Below the pieces are notes generated by a model, which was not told the origin of the DNA, made no database searches, and was given only the letters and a program-made list of their open reading frames with translations. From Leptospira andrefontaineae (lineage in GTDB: Bacteria; Spirochaetota; Leptospiria; Leptospirales; Leptospiraceae), in contig NZ_RQEY01000010.1 of NCBI RefSeq assembly GCF_004770105.1, positions 1-64,000 on the forward strand: 64,000 nt of DNA, in the 5' to 3' direction. Shown here piece after piece: positions 37,393-45,767 of the stretch. The translations under genes were made by a program, and so were the position numbers. Within the stretch, counting starts at the first letter, position 1. Each line of letters opens with the position of its first letter.

Positions 37393-39021
37393 ATGATAAA
37401 AATTATCTTCGAAAACGATAAGGAAGTTTTCCTCGAACCTTCCGAAATAAACAAGCCATTATTACAAATTTCACTGGATGCAGGCATCCCTCATATACAC
37501 GCATGTGGAGGTAACGCACGTTGTTCTACATGCAGGGTATTGATCCAAGAAGGAGATGAAAATCTTCTGCCCCGAAACGAAAAGGAAACTGCGTTAGCTC
37601 AGAAGAAGGGTTTTCCGGATAACGTAAGACTCGCCTGCCAAACAAAGATCTCAGGCGATATTGTACTCAGAAGACTTGTCATAGACGATGCAGACATGGC
37701 TCTTGCTTCTACATTTTCCGATTTGATCTCTGGTATAGAAAAACCCGTCGCGATCCTATTCAGTGATATTAGAGGCTTCACAGGTTTTTCAGAAAGTCAT
37801 TTACCTTATGATGTGATTCATATTCTAAATCGTTACTTTTATAGGATGGGAGATAAGGTACTAAAATACGGCGGGATCATAGATAAGTATATAGGCGACG
37901 GACTTATGGCGATCTTCGGTTTAGAAGATCCGGATCCGGTTCGTACAAATCTAAATGCAATCCGTTCTGCGTTAGAGATGAGATCAGAATTAGAAGGTTT
38001 GAATACTTATCTACAAAATCATTTGGGTTCCGAATTCGAGATAGGGATCGGTATCAATTATGGAACTGCAATCCTTGGAAAGTTAGGTCATCCATTGAGT
38101 ATGTCATTCACTGCGATTGGAGACACAGTCAACTCCGCAAGTAGGATCGAAACAACTACGAAGAAGGCGGGCGCAAAGATCTTAATTTCCCAAAAGGTTT
38201 ATGAATCTGTAAAGGAAAGGATCAATAAGGGAAGAAGTTTCGAAACAAAATTGAAGGGGAAAACCGGGAATTATAAAGTCCACGAAGTATTAGGGACCAA
38301 GAATAATTGTGAAGGAAGCTCTTGGCAAGAAACAGGATATAGGATCTGGGACAAGATCGATCCAACGGAAGCAGGAGCCTGGCTTCGTATGGTATTTCAT
38401 GCTTCTTCTATCTTCTCCGCTAATGGAGAATGGTTAGGCCTTGAAGGTTCTATTCGTTTTCCGACTATCTTAAATGATGAGAATAATCGCGGAGTTATAA
38501 AACAAATAGAAGCGATTATCCATTTAAAAGAAGAGATGGAAAAAGAAGGAAGAGTCGGAATTCCCTCATTTGCGGATATGATTGCTCTTTCCGGAGCACT
38601 TGCACTCCAAAAAGCAGGAGGACCTCAGGTTCATATTCTTCCGGGAAGAAAAGACTCCAGTTATCCGAATGGAAGAATGCTTATGCCCGTGGATAGTCCC
38701 GATGTAAAAGATTCATTGAATTATTTTTCTATGATGGGGTTCTCCACAAGAGATACTGTTCTACTCATGGGAGTCCATACTTTAGGATGGCATTCCAAAG
38801 GATCTTTCACGGAGACTCCGAATATATTCAATAATCATTATTTTAGGGACCTACTCTTGGATGGTGGAGTTAGAATGCTCGCAACAGACAGAGCACTTCT
38901 CAGCTCCGACGAAACCAAAAGAATGGTGATGGAATATGCGCTCAATGAGTCCTTGTTTTTCAAAGACTTCCAAGGGCTTTACCAAAGATTGGTAGAACAA
39001 AAACGATTGGAAGAATCCTGA
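37393..39021 (+). CDS. fusion: [2Fe-2S] ferredoxin + class III nucleotide cyclase + class I heme peroxidase
   Basis: A 542-residue, soluble, three-domain protein. (1) Residues 1-95 are a plant-type [2Fe-2S] ferredoxin with Cys38, Cys44, Cys47 and Cys82. (2) Residues about 115-300 are a class III adenylate/guanylate cyclase: metal Asp125 (FSDIRGF) and Asp169 (YIGDGL), Lys165, Thr240, Asn247 and Arg251, a Lys/Thr pair that suits ATP. (3) Residues about 320-535 are a class I heme peroxidase like cytochrome c and ascorbate peroxidases: distal Arg332, Phe335 and His336 (RMVFH), Asn365, PSFADMIALSGALA, proximal His462 (LMGVHTLG) and Asp499 (ATDRALL). The distal Trp is Phe and the proximal Trp is absent. 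hisC follows after 22 bases. Confidence 0.93.
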   Translation: MIKIIFENDKEVFLEPSEINKPLLQISLDAGIPHIHACGGNARCSTCRVLIQEGDENLLPRNEKETALAQKKGFPDNVRLACQTKISGDIVLRRLVIDDADMALASTFSDLISGIEKPVAILFSDIRGFTGFSESHLPYDVIHILNRYFYRMGDKVLKYGGIIDKYIGDGLMAIFGLEDPDPVRTNLNAIRSALEMRSELEGLNTYLQNHLGSEFEIGIGINYGTAILGKLGHPLSMSFTAIGDTVNSASRIETTTKKAGAKILISQKVYESVKERINKGRSFETKLKGKTGNYKVHEVLGTKNNCEGSSWQETGYRIWDKIDPTEAGAWLRMVFHASSIFSANGEWLGLEGSIRFPTILNDENNRGVIKQIEAIIHLKEEMEKEGRVGIPSFADMIALSGALALQKAGGPQVHILPGRKDSSYPNGRMLMPVDSPDVKDSLNYFSMMGFSTRDTVLLMGVHTLGWHSKGSFTETPNIFNNHYFRDLLLDGGVRMLATDRALLSSDETKRMVMEYALNESLFFKDFQGLYQRLVEQKRLEES

Positions 39022-39043
39022 CTCCGTTTTTTTCTGGAATTAG

Positions 39044-40141
39044 ATGCGATTCCAACCCGCTTTAGACAAAATCCCGGCCTACGAAGCCGGCAAACCGATA
39101 GAACTAGTCGTACGTGAATACGGAATTTCTCCGGAGAAGGTGCTCAAACTTGCTTCCAATGAGAATCCATACGGTGTATCTCCCAAGGTCTCCGAGATTA
39201 TCAAAGAAGCCGTATATAAGATGCCCTTATATCCTGATGATTCTTATAAGGCTTTAAAGGACGCACTTGCAAAAGTACACGGAGTAGATGCAAAAAACGT
39301 AATACAAGGGAATGGAAGCGACCAAATATTCGATTTTGCTACCAGATCTGTTTTAAGCCCTGGAGATAAGATCCTCCAAAATGGCAAAACATTCTCCATG
39401 TATTCGATTTATGCGGGACAATGTGGTGCGGAGACGATCCAAACCAGTTCCGAACTTCACGATCTGGACCAGTTTCTGGATCTTTATAAAAAACATTCTC
39501 CTAAGATCATATTCATCTGCACTCCTTGTAATCCAATCGGAGATGCTTTGGATCAGTCTGATCTATACACTTTTCTGCAAAAAATTTCTTCCGATACGAT
39601 GGTGGTTTTGGACGCAGCTTATATGGAGTTCGGAAAGACCAGAGATCCTAAAAAAGAAGTCCAAGCTTCGGATGTAATTTCAAAATTCCCTAATGTATTG
39701 TATACAAACACTTTCTCCAAAATTTACGGATTAGGTGGAATGAGAATTGGATACGGTATCGCTTCCGAAGAAATGATCCGTGCATTTTATAAGTTAAGAC
39801 CTCCATTCAATGTGTCTCAACTTTCTCAATTAGCGGCCGCAACTGCATTAAGTGACAGAGAGTTCGTGGAGAATTATCTAAAATCGAACTTAAAAGAAAT
39901 GATCCGTTACGAAGAGTTCGCAAAGAAGAAGGGCCTCTTCTACTTTGAATCCTATGCAAATTTTATCACGATCAAATTGGACCAAGCAAAATTAGATTCC
40001 ACCCAAACCTTCGAAACATTGTTGAAGGAAGGGATCATTCTAAGAAATCTGAAAAGTTACGGATTGAATGCCTTGAGGATTACGATAGGAAGACCGGAAC
40101 AGAATGACCGGGTATTAGAAAGGCTTTCGGAACTTCTATAG
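39044..40141 (+). CDS. hisC: histidinol-phosphate aminotransferase
   Basis: A 365-residue fold-type I PLP aminotransferase, which converts imidazole acetol phosphate to histidinol phosphate in histidine synthesis. The opening (IPAYEAGKPIELVVREYG) and KLASNENPYGVSPKV are typical of HisC. The PLP lysine is in TFSKIYGLGGMRIGYG near 228-243, and Asn/Asp contacts are in CTPCNPIG and VLDAAYMEF. Length fits. It starts 22 bases after the cyclase fusion stop, so read-through transcription is possible although the functions differ. Confidence 0.93.
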   Translation: MRFQPALDKIPAYEAGKPIELVVREYGISPEKVLKLASNENPYGVSPKVSEIIKEAVYKMPLYPDDSYKALKDALAKVHGVDAKNVIQGNGSDQIFDFATRSVLSPGDKILQNGKTFSMYSIYAGQCGAETIQTSSELHDLDQFLDLYKKHSPKIIFICTPCNPIGDALDQSDLYTFLQKISSDTMVVLDAAYMEFGKTRDPKKEVQASDVISKFPNVLYTNTFSKIYGLGGMRIGYGIASEEMIRAFYKLRPPFNVSQLSQLAAATALSDREFVENYLKSNLKEMIRYEEFAKKKGLFYFESYANFITIKLDQAKLDSTQTFETLLKEGIILRNLKSYGLNALRITIGRPEQNDRVLERLSELL

Positions 40142-40155
40142 TAAGAAGCTCCGGT

Positions 40156-40326
40156 TTATTTTTCGTATAGATCTGGTCTCAGTCGGACCACTTTTTCATT
40201 TCTACTTTCTGCTTTTTTAGAGGAGAAGTTCACAGCTTCAGAACGCGCAAATTCCTTTCTGACTTGGATCGGTCCTGCGGATTGGAATTGGCTCTTTTCG
40301 TTTTTCTCTCTTTCGGATTGAAACAT
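40156..40326 (-). CDS. small 56-residue basic protein with strong ribosome binding site
   Basis: Reading the minus strand from the ATG at 40326 gives 56 codons to the TAA at 40156: MFQSEREKNEKSQF... ...VVRLRPDLYEK. The Shine-Dalgarno AAGGAGG lies exactly six bases before the ATG, the best site in the neighbourhood. The product is hydrophilic, with a net positive charge from several Lys and Arg, and has no membrane helix. It is convergent with hisC (14 bases between stops). No family is recognised. Both ribosome binding site and codon use suggest a real small gene. Confidence 0.7.
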   Translation of the reverse strand: MFQSEREKNEKSQFQSAGPIQVRKEFARSEAVNFSSKKAESRNEKVVRLRPDLYEK

Positions 40327-40567
40327 TCGAAACCTCCTTTTTCGTCTTGGAAGGGTAAGACCCGCTGTTTCCTTATTTAGTTTCGTCTCGAAACTGCGAA
40401 TTCATTACCGTATTATGTCAAAATTTTCTAGTTCTTGATCAACATACTCCTTATCTACAACAACCGGATGTCTAGAATATTACAGAAAGATATTTCTTTT
40501 AAAGCGAAGGTAGGAACTCCTTTCCGAAAATTCAAATCTGAATATCCGAAAAGGAATCTAGATTTGA

Positions 40568-41014
40568 TTAAGCTGCAACAGAAGATCCAGATTTTTGTGA
40601 TAATACTCCTACTCCAGATAAGGTATCCTTTACAGGGCAGATCCTTTCGATATGAGCTAGTAGCGAATCCACATTTTCTTTAGGAGAATCAGTTTGGATA
40701 TCTACCTTATAACGGATTTGAGAAAAGCCAGGGCGAACAGGTGCAAGTTCTTGGAACCCATCCAAATCTAGGTCTCCTTCCACGAATACATGGAAATCCT
40801 TTAATTCTACCTTGTGAGCAGGAGCATATAGAGAAACTAAAACTCCGACACAACTAGCAAGTCCACCTAACACGAGTTCGACTGGATTCGGTCCTTGGTC
40901 CGTTCCACCTAAAATTTCAGGTTCGTCCACCACCCATTTATGATTTCTGGACTGTAGGTTTAATTTCAAACCCCCTGCCCAAGAAGCCTTACTTTCGAAT
41001 ACAGTATTTGCCAT
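40568..41014 (-). CDS. OsmC/Ohr family peroxiredoxin-like protein
   Basis: A 148-residue OsmC-family protein. The family's first cysteine lies in GLASCVGVLVSLYA near 51-64 and the second in ERICPVKDTLSG near 127-138, the pair that reduces organic hydroperoxides. Length suits the OsmC family more than Ohr, and there is no signal peptide. It may add to peroxide tolerance, as may the peroxidase fusion 1.5 kb away, but no shared regulation is seen. Confidence 0.88.
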   Translation of the reverse strand: MANTVFESKASWAGGLKLNLQSRNHKWVVDEPEILGGTDQGPNPVELVLGGLASCVGVLVSLYAPAHKVELKDFHVFVEGDLDLDGFQELAPVRPGFSQIRYKVDIQTDSPKENVDSLLAHIERICPVKDTLSGVGVLSQKSGSSVAA

Positions 41015-41141
41015 ATCTTCCTCCCGATATTGAAATCATTCGAGATCTCGGCAGGGAGATGGGAAGAACTTAATATGCTATTACGGATATTTTATACGTT
41101 TTATTGAACAAAAGAATGGACCCCTGCCCAATCAGTTAACC

Positions 41142-41606
41142 CTACATTTTTTCGCCAGGCAATTCACTTGCCTGTTTGATCCAGGAAGAAAGCTGAGATT
41201 CGTCTATTTTATCGTTCTCTTTGATATCCAGATAACGAACTTCCTTCTGTTTGGATTCGCCGGGAGGAAGTGGTTTCAAATGACTTCCTCTAAAGAAAGC
41301 AACCTTAACGTATTTATTAAAAACGTGAATTCCTAAAAACCAGCCATCTCCTTCAATTCCATATAAGGGAGAGTTCCATTTTACTGCCTTATGCACGTAA
41401 GGTACTGTGCGGACTATGATCTCATCAAGTTTGCGACCAATATCTTTTTTCCAACCAGGCATTGCGGAGATATATTCCTGGACCGGTCCATCTCCATAAC
41501 CCTTTGCAATTTGGGGATTCCCGCCGGAAAGTAAGACCGGCTCTTTCTTTTTCGGGCTCTTCTTTTTGATTACAGATTTTTTTGCCGGAGCCTTCTTCTT
41601 AATCAT
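41142..41606 (-). CDS. DUF1801 family protein with Lys-rich N-terminus
   Basis: A 154-residue DUF1801 protein. The domain (about 30-145) shows VQEYISAMPGWKKDIGRKLD and VKWNSPLYGIEGDGWFLGIH, the family core. Residues 1-30 are a Lys/Pro-rich tail (KKKAPAKKSVIKKKSPKKKE) that could bind nucleic acid. Function unknown. It overlaps the preceding gene by eight bases and ends the ArsR cassette. Confidence 0.85.
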   Translation of the reverse strand: MIKKKAPAKKSVIKKKSPKKKEPVLLSGGNPQIAKGYGDGPVQEYISAMPGWKKDIGRKLDEIIVRTVPYVHKAVKWNSPLYGIEGDGWFLGIHVFNKYVKVAFFRGSHLKPLPPGESKQKEVRYLDIKENDKIDESQLSSWIKQASELPGEKM

Positions 41607-42177
41607 CTAATCCTTTTCCTTTCAGAATATGAGGGATATATTTTTGGATCCTCGCCTCTCTCGTCTTAGATTGTTTGGCAGAAGAAAAATGAAGAAGGTA
41701 TCCTCTTTGCCTACCAGGAGTTAAAGAATCAAAAGCAGATTTTAAGTTGGGAGATTCTTCCAACTTACTTAGGAATTCTTCCGGCATATCAAATTCTTTT
41801 GTCTTTTTGAAATTTACCTTAAGACCGGTCTTTTCCACATCAATTGCATTTTTGATATAAGATTTCAAAGAAGTTTTGAGTTTATCTATTTCTTTTAAAT
41901 CCGTAAATCGGATCTGACGAGCAGACTGTACATTTTTTGTTTGTTGGACTAGAATTCCTTTAGGGTCTTTCAATAAAGCACCTTTAAAAAATAAAAACGC
42001 ACAATATTCTTTGAAGCCGTGTATCAAAACTATATTATTGTCTTGAGATGTATAGCAAGGTTGACCCCATTTTAATTCTTCAGTAAGCCCTGAAGCTAAG
42101 GCAATCTTACGCAGAGCCTCATATTCTTTCTTCCACTGTTTGGCTTTATTAAAAAAGAAATCAACCTTCGGATTCAT
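41599..42177 (-). CDS. YdeI/DUF1801 family protein
   Basis: A 192-residue protein of the YdeI-type: a DUF1801 domain (about 1-115, with LTEELKWGQPCYTSQDNNIV and FFKGALLKDPKGILV) and a C-terminal OmdA-like helical domain (about 130-185, with SLTPGRQRGYLLHFSSAKQS). Such proteins are common in stress cassettes with ArsR and SRPBCC genes, but their molecular function is not established. It lies five bases after DoxX and overlaps DUF1801 by eight, so it belongs to the same transcript. Confidence 0.88.
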   Translation of the reverse strand: MNPKVDFFFNKAKQWKKEYEALRKIALASGLTEELKWGQPCYTSQDNNIVLIHGFKEYCAFLFFKGALLKDPKGILVQQTKNVQSARQIRFTDLKEIDKLKTSLKSYIKNAIDVEKTGLKVNFKKTKEFDMPEEFLSKLEESPNLKSAFDSLTPGRQRGYLLHFSSAKQSKTREARIQKYIPHILKGKGLDD

Positions 42178-42182
42178 TTAGA

Positions 42183-42557
42183 TCACCCTTGTAATTTTCT
42201 ATCAGCCGGTCTGAAATACCAAGATACTACAGTAAGCACCAGCAATAATACCGGTCCGAAATATTCTTTTGCTCCATCCCCTGCAGCAAAATGAGAAAAC
42301 ACTGCTCCGGACATTGTAAAGAAAAATCCGGCATACGCCCATTCTTTTACCAAAGGATATTTCGGAACAAGCACCACGATCACTCCTAATAATTTCCAAA
42401 TACCTAATATGATCATCAAATAAGCCGGATATCCTAAATGTACAAACATATCGGCTTCTTCTTTCATTTGGATCAACTGTACTATCCCGGTTGATACCAT
42501 CCCTAAGGAAAGCCATGCAGTAGCGATCCAATATATAATCTTATTTTTCATGTCCAA
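42183..42557 (-). CDS. DoxX-like four-helix membrane protein
   Basis: A 124-residue DoxX-family membrane protein with four hydrophobic helices (about 9-27, 41-65, 74-93, 100-117). It contains the typical ILGIWKLLGVIVVLVP and FTMSGAVFSHFAAGD. DoxX proteins are tied to redox stress in other bacteria; the exact job here is unknown. Third gene of the ArsR-led cassette, four bases after the SRPBCC gene. Confidence 0.85.
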   Translation of the reverse strand: MDMKNKIIYWIATAWLSLGMVSTGIVQLIQMKEEADMFVHLGYPAYLMIILGIWKLLGVIVVLVPKYPLVKEWAYAGFFFTMSGAVFSHFAAGDGAKEYFGPVLLLVLTVVSWYFRPADRKLQG

Positions 42558-42561
42558 TATC

Positions 42562-43026
42562 CTATTTTAATTTATTTGCAGTTTCTTGTAATCTATTATG
42601 AGCCATATTGATACCTTGTGCGAAAGGCATCTTTAATAATTGGTCTCTGAGTGAGACCGATTTAAATACTATGTGCATGGTAAGTTTACTTTTCTCCTCG
42701 CCCAACGATTCAAATTCGAGAAACTCAAGTTGGACCGGAAAAGGAGAATTTTCCATCTCGAAAGTACGGGTAATCTTTTGGTCCGGAACAAATTCATGGA
42801 TAACGCCGTTGAATCCGTGTTTGTTTCCATGAGGATCAGTGGTAATATATTGCCAGCTTCCATGTTTCTTCGCTTCTAATGTCAGTACTTTTGTTCCCAT
42901 CCATTCTTCTACAATCTCCGGCTCAATATGTGCCTTAAAAAGTAGATCCAAAGGAAGATCAAATTCTCTGGTGATCAGCAACTCTTGTTTGCCGTCTTCT
43001 GCATCAATTTTGGTTTTTCTTTCCAT
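42562..43026 (-). CDS. SRPBCC / AHSA1 (START-like) domain protein
   Basis: A 154-residue protein of the AHSA1 group of the SRPBCC fold: FDLPLDLLFKAHIEPEIVEE near 19-38, GTKVLTLEAKKHGSWQYIT, HEFVPDQKITRTFEMENSP and a C-terminal helix. This fold has a hydrophobic pocket for lipids or aromatic ligands, but no ligand is known. It follows ArsR by three bases and precedes DoxX by four, as in many ArsR-SRPBCC-DoxX cassettes. Confidence 0.9.
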   Translation of the reverse strand: MERKTKIDAEDGKQELLITREFDLPLDLLFKAHIEPEIVEEWMGTKVLTLEAKKHGSWQYITTDPHGNKHGFNGVIHEFVPDQKITRTFEMENSPFPVQLEFLEFESLGEEKSKLTMHIVFKSVSLRDQLLKMPFAQGINMAHNRLQETANKLK

Positions 43027-43029
43027 ATT

Positions 43030-43353
43030 CTATTTTCTTGATCTGTATTTTTTCATTACGGATTCTAATTTATTGAATCGATCGTCCCACATATTACGAA
43101 ATGGTTCTATAAAGTCGGCAATTTCTTTCATCTTATTCGGATTCAATTGGTAATAAATTTCCCTACCATTTTGCTCCTGTTTTAACAATTCGCACTCGGT
43201 CAGTATTTGTAAATGTTTGGAAACAGTTGGCCTGGCCGTATCAAAATTAGAGGCAATTGCTCCCGCAGTCATTGCCTGAGAAGCCACCAGTAGAAGTATC
43301 GCCCTTCTAGTAGGATCGGCTATAGCCTGGAATACGTCTCTTCTTAGATTCAT
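43030..43353 (-). CDS. ArsR/SmtB family winged-helix repressor
   Basis: A 107-residue ArsR-family regulator: [20 protein letters not shown] near 16-35, then [20 protein letters not shown] (recognition helix) near 38-57, and [17 protein letters not shown]. It lacks metal-binding cysteines in the recognition helix, so it may sense another signal or act constitutively. It leads a five-gene cassette (SRPBCC, DoxX, YdeI, DUF1801) with gaps of 3-5 bases and an eight-base overlap, and probably represses it through the repeats just upstream. Confidence 0.9.
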   Translation of the reverse strand: MNLRRDVFQAIADPTRRAILLLVASQAMTAGAIASNFDTARPTVSKHLQILTECELLKQEQNGREIYYQLNPNKMKEIADFIEPFRNMWDDRFNKLESVMKKYRSRK

Positions 43354-43356
43354 TAT

Positions 43357-43398
43357 GTAGCTACTTAACTACAAATTAAATTGTAGCCATTTAACTAC
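43357..43398 (-). promoter_or_regulatory. tandem operator-like repeats upstream of the ArsR gene
   Basis: Two 16-base copies, GTAGCTACTTAACTAC (43357-43372) and GTAGCCATTTAACTAC (43383-43398), are spaced by ten bases. Each has GTAG...CTAC half-sites. They begin four bases upstream of the ArsR start codon and would block transcription or translation of the cassette. Autoregulation is inferred from position. Confidence 0.65.
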
Positions 43399-43437
43399 GC
43401 AACAAATATTTGAAATTTTTCGCACAGGGATCGGGAT

Positions 43438-43586
43438 TGTTGGAATTCCTACATGGATTTTAGGAATAGGATTTGGTTGACCGGGTGAGGATTTTGTGAT
43501 ATGGGAAAGGCGGCTCCCACGGGCCACTCCCCCCAATCCCAACGCAGGGCGGGGGCGATCTTCTAACCCGTGTAGGAACTCCTACA
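43438..43586. repeat. GC-rich spacer bounded by TGTAGGA-type palindromes
   Basis: TGTTGGAATTCCTACA (43438-43453) and TGTAGGAACTCCTACA (43571-43586) flank a 117-base, partly GC-rich stretch. A third palindrome of the kind, TGTTGGAGTTCCAACA, lies at 57049-57064 downstream of the aminopeptidase gene. No gene is seen. The paired ends suggest a small dispersed repeat unit, but I cannot tell from one window. Confidence 0.45.
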
Positions 43587-43635
43587 ATCTATATCATCTC
43601 CAGCTTTTGGGTAAAAATCAGATAATTAGAATTGT

Positions 43636-44961
43636 TTACTCGTAATTTTTACCGGAGATCTTTTTCCAGATGGACGCAAGGTGTTCTTTTATCTTTCCTT
43701 CCATTCCATTTTTAGTGGGTTTATAGAATTGAGGTGGATTGTCCAAAAGATCATCCGGGAAATAAGAGAATGGCACAAATCCGCCAAAATCATGAGGATA
43801 CTTATAACCCTGACCTGCTCCTTCTTTCTTATGAGTAGAAGTAGGAGCATTTCTGAGTCGATTCGGGATCTTTAAACTTGGTCCTCTTTCTTTCACAAAT
43901 GAAAGTGCAGAACCGATCCCCAAATAAGACGCGTTAGATTTAGGACAAGAAGCTAAGAATGTAGTGACCTGTCCTAAAATGATCCTTCCTTCCGGCATTC
44001 CAATTGTTTCTAATGCATGAAGTCCGGCAACTGCCAATGGTAACCCGTGAACGGAAGCATTTCCAATATCTTCGGAGGCTAGAATGATAAGTCTTCTTGC
44101 AATAAAGAGCGGGTCTTCTCCTCCTTCTAACATCATTGCTAAATAGAATAATGCTGCGTCCGGATCACTTCCCCTCACCGACTTGATAAATGCGGAGATT
44201 ACATCATAATGGCTTTCTCCACTTTGGTCGTATTCGATGACCCTACTTTCTAAAAATGTTTCTATATCGGAAGCTTCTATCTGGCCTCCGGGATCTCTGG
44301 AAAGAAATAGTCCTTCTAAATTGGAGAGAAGTTTTCTGGCATCTCCTCCGGAATAACGGACCAAAAGAGAACTTGCTTCTTTTGTAATATTTGGTTTTGG
44401 GTCTAAGGATTCTATTCCTCTGGAAAGTATTTCTAAAAGATCATTCTCCCCAAGTGGTTCCAGTCTCAGGACCTGGCATCTAGATAATAGTGGTCTTGTA
44501 ATTCGAAAGGAAGGATTTTCAGTGGTAGCTCCTATAAGAACTATCCCTCCTGTTTCTACCCCTTTTAATAAACTATCTTGCTGAGAAGAACTGAATCTAT
44601 GGATTTCATCCAGAAAGAGAAGTATACTTCCTTCTTTCTCGGATCTCTCCAACAGTTTTTTAATATCAGCAACACCGGTGGTAACTGCATTATATTCTAC
44701 GAAAGGTAATTTCCAGGTATTACCTAAAATCCGGGCAATCGTGGACTTGCCTGTGCCAGGAGGTCCGTATAGTAGAATGCTTACTGGTTCTTTATATTTT
44801 TGTAATTGAAGCTTTGCCTTTTCCTGTCCAATGACCTGAGCGAATGAACTAGGTCTGATCTTATGGGGAAGAGGTGCTCTTTCAAATAGACTGCCCAAGC
44901 TCTTCTTCCAATTCTCTTTGGATCTTACGTATGCAGGAACGGATTGTAGAATTGCATACAT
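43636..44961 (-). CDS. rarA: replication-associated recombination ATPase RarA (MgsA)
   Basis: A 441-residue clamp-loader-like AAA+ ATPase that acts at stalled forks. The Walker [10 protein letters not shown] is near 71-79, Walker [11 protein letters not shown] near 115-124, then [11 protein letters not shown] (sensor 1) and the C-terminal MgsA domain with [20 protein letters not shown] and YKYPHDFGG. The first 21 residues overlap the preceding small gene; a TTG at 44898 (residue 22) would give [19 protein letters not shown], closer to the usual N-terminus, and may be the true start. Confidence 0.94.
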   Translation of the reverse strand: MYAILQSVPAYVRSKENWKKSLGSLFERAPLPHKIRPSSFAQVIGQEKAKLQLQKYKEPVSILLYGPPGTGKSTIARILGNTWKLPFVEYNAVTTGVADIKKLLERSEKEGSILLFLDEIHRFSSSQQDSLLKGVETGGIVLIGATTENPSFRITRPLLSRCQVLRLEPLGENDLLEILSRGIESLDPKPNITKEASSLLVRYSGGDARKLLSNLEGLFLSRDPGGQIEASDIETFLESRVIEYDQSGESHYDVISAFIKSVRGSDPDAALFYLAMMLEGGEDPLFIARRLIILASEDIGNASVHGLPLAVAGLHALETIGMPEGRIILGQVTTFLASCPKSNASYLGIGSALSFVKERGPSLKIPNRLRNAPTSTHKKEGAGQGYKYPHDFGGFVPFSYFPDDLLDNPPQFYKPTKNGMEGKIKEHLASIWKKISGKNYE

Positions 44962-45124
44962 CGCAGGCGCTATGACAGCATACTAAAGACTGTTCTCTGA
45001 TCTTTCCATCCAATACATTCTCTACCAATTCTGAAATACGAATAGGTAAAGCGAACCAATCTAAATTTTCTAAGATCAGCTCTTTTCTGGTTTTAGGAAT
45101 GAGTCTGGGAGAATCGTCCATCAT
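44882..45124 (-). CDS. small cysteine-containing protein overlapping rarA
   Basis: An 80-residue frame [20 protein letters not shown]... with [16 protein letters not shown] at about 49-64 (five cysteines). The cysteine cluster and lack of a signal peptide suggest a cytoplasmic metal-binding or redox-active helical protein; no family is recognised. Its stop overlaps the first TTG of rarA. It begins 43 bases after the VTT gene on the same strand. It could be a chance frame, but the Cys-rich pattern favours a real gene. Confidence 0.55.
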   Translation of the reverse strand: MMDDSPRLIPKTRKELILENLDWFALPIRISELVENVLDGKIREQSLVCCHSACDVCNSTIRSCIRKIQRELEEELGQSI

Positions 45125-45167
45125 CTAAACTTTTTACCTTTGGTTCTACTTAGAGTCAATCCGAATG

Positions 45168-45764
45168 TTAGACCCCGATCCATCCGCCCTTTATTAGATA
45201 ATAATAAAGAATAAAACGTGGGATCCGAAAAAGTGCTGCCGCGAAAAAAAGACCGAGCCTCATCTTCATGGCACCTGCGGCTACCGAGGTCCAGGAATAA
45301 GGCAATGGGGTAAGCGCAGCAAGGACAACCGCCCAGAACCCGAATCTTTTTACATAAACTTCTAACTTCTCTTCATGGTTTCGAATGAACTTAGTAAATA
45401 CGGTTAACTTAGGAAGAAGGAATCTTCCTTGAGAATAAGAACATCCGCCTGCAAGTAAAGACCCAAAAGAGGCAAAGAAGATTACCCAAAAATCAGGCAT
45501 CTTTGCGGCAACCGCTAGGATCAAAAATGTATCCGGTGGAAAGAATACATGTACTGAATCCGCAATAAAGATCGAAAGTCCTACTCCCCAAACCCCTGTG
45601 TAATCTAAGAAGAGTCCCGCTACTTGGGTAACTCTTTCATTAAAAAATCTTGCAAGAACCAGTACGATCAATAATAAGATCACACTTGCGATCAATGTTT
45701 GTCTTACCAAGGAGGAGATTACATTCTCCGTGGAGTTTTTAAGTGTTTGGGATTCGGTTTTCAA
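45168..45764 (-). CDS. VTT-domain (DedA/SNARE-associated-like) membrane protein
   Basis: A 198-residue membrane protein of the YqaA/VTT group. Helices are at about 25-45, 53-75, 78-98, 104-120 and 145-190; motifs ADSVHVFFPPDTFLILAVAA, FASFGSLLAGGCSYSQGRF and LTPLPYSWTSVAAGAM resemble the VTT core (re-entrant helices with conserved Gly/Pro). Such proteins are linked to lipid scrambling or membrane potential. It starts three bases after mutL, hence same transcript. Confidence 0.85.
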   Translation of the reverse strand: MKTESQTLKNSTENVISSLVRQTLIASVILLLIVLVLARFFNERVTQVAGLFLDYTGVWGVGLSIFIADSVHVFFPPDTFLILAVAAKMPDFWVIFFASFGSLLAGGCSYSQGRFLLPKLTVFTKFIRNHEEKLEVYVKRFGFWAVVLAALTPLPYSWTSVAAGAMKMRLGLFFAAALFRIPRFILYYYLIKGGWIGV

Positions 45765-45767
45765 ATT

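Noticed and set aside
38305..38370. Possibility that the cyclase and peroxidase are two separate genes
   Set aside because: The frame runs through the linker without a stop. I see no ribosome binding site with a start there, and the first clear peroxidase residues follow directly after the linker.
40435..40683. 82-codon plus-strand ORF
   Set aside because: It is antisense to the OsmC gene over half its length and has no start signal.
43438..43586. Possible CRISPR or tandem repeat at the palindrome pair
   Set aside because: Only two copies with one spacer, no regular array and no cas genes.
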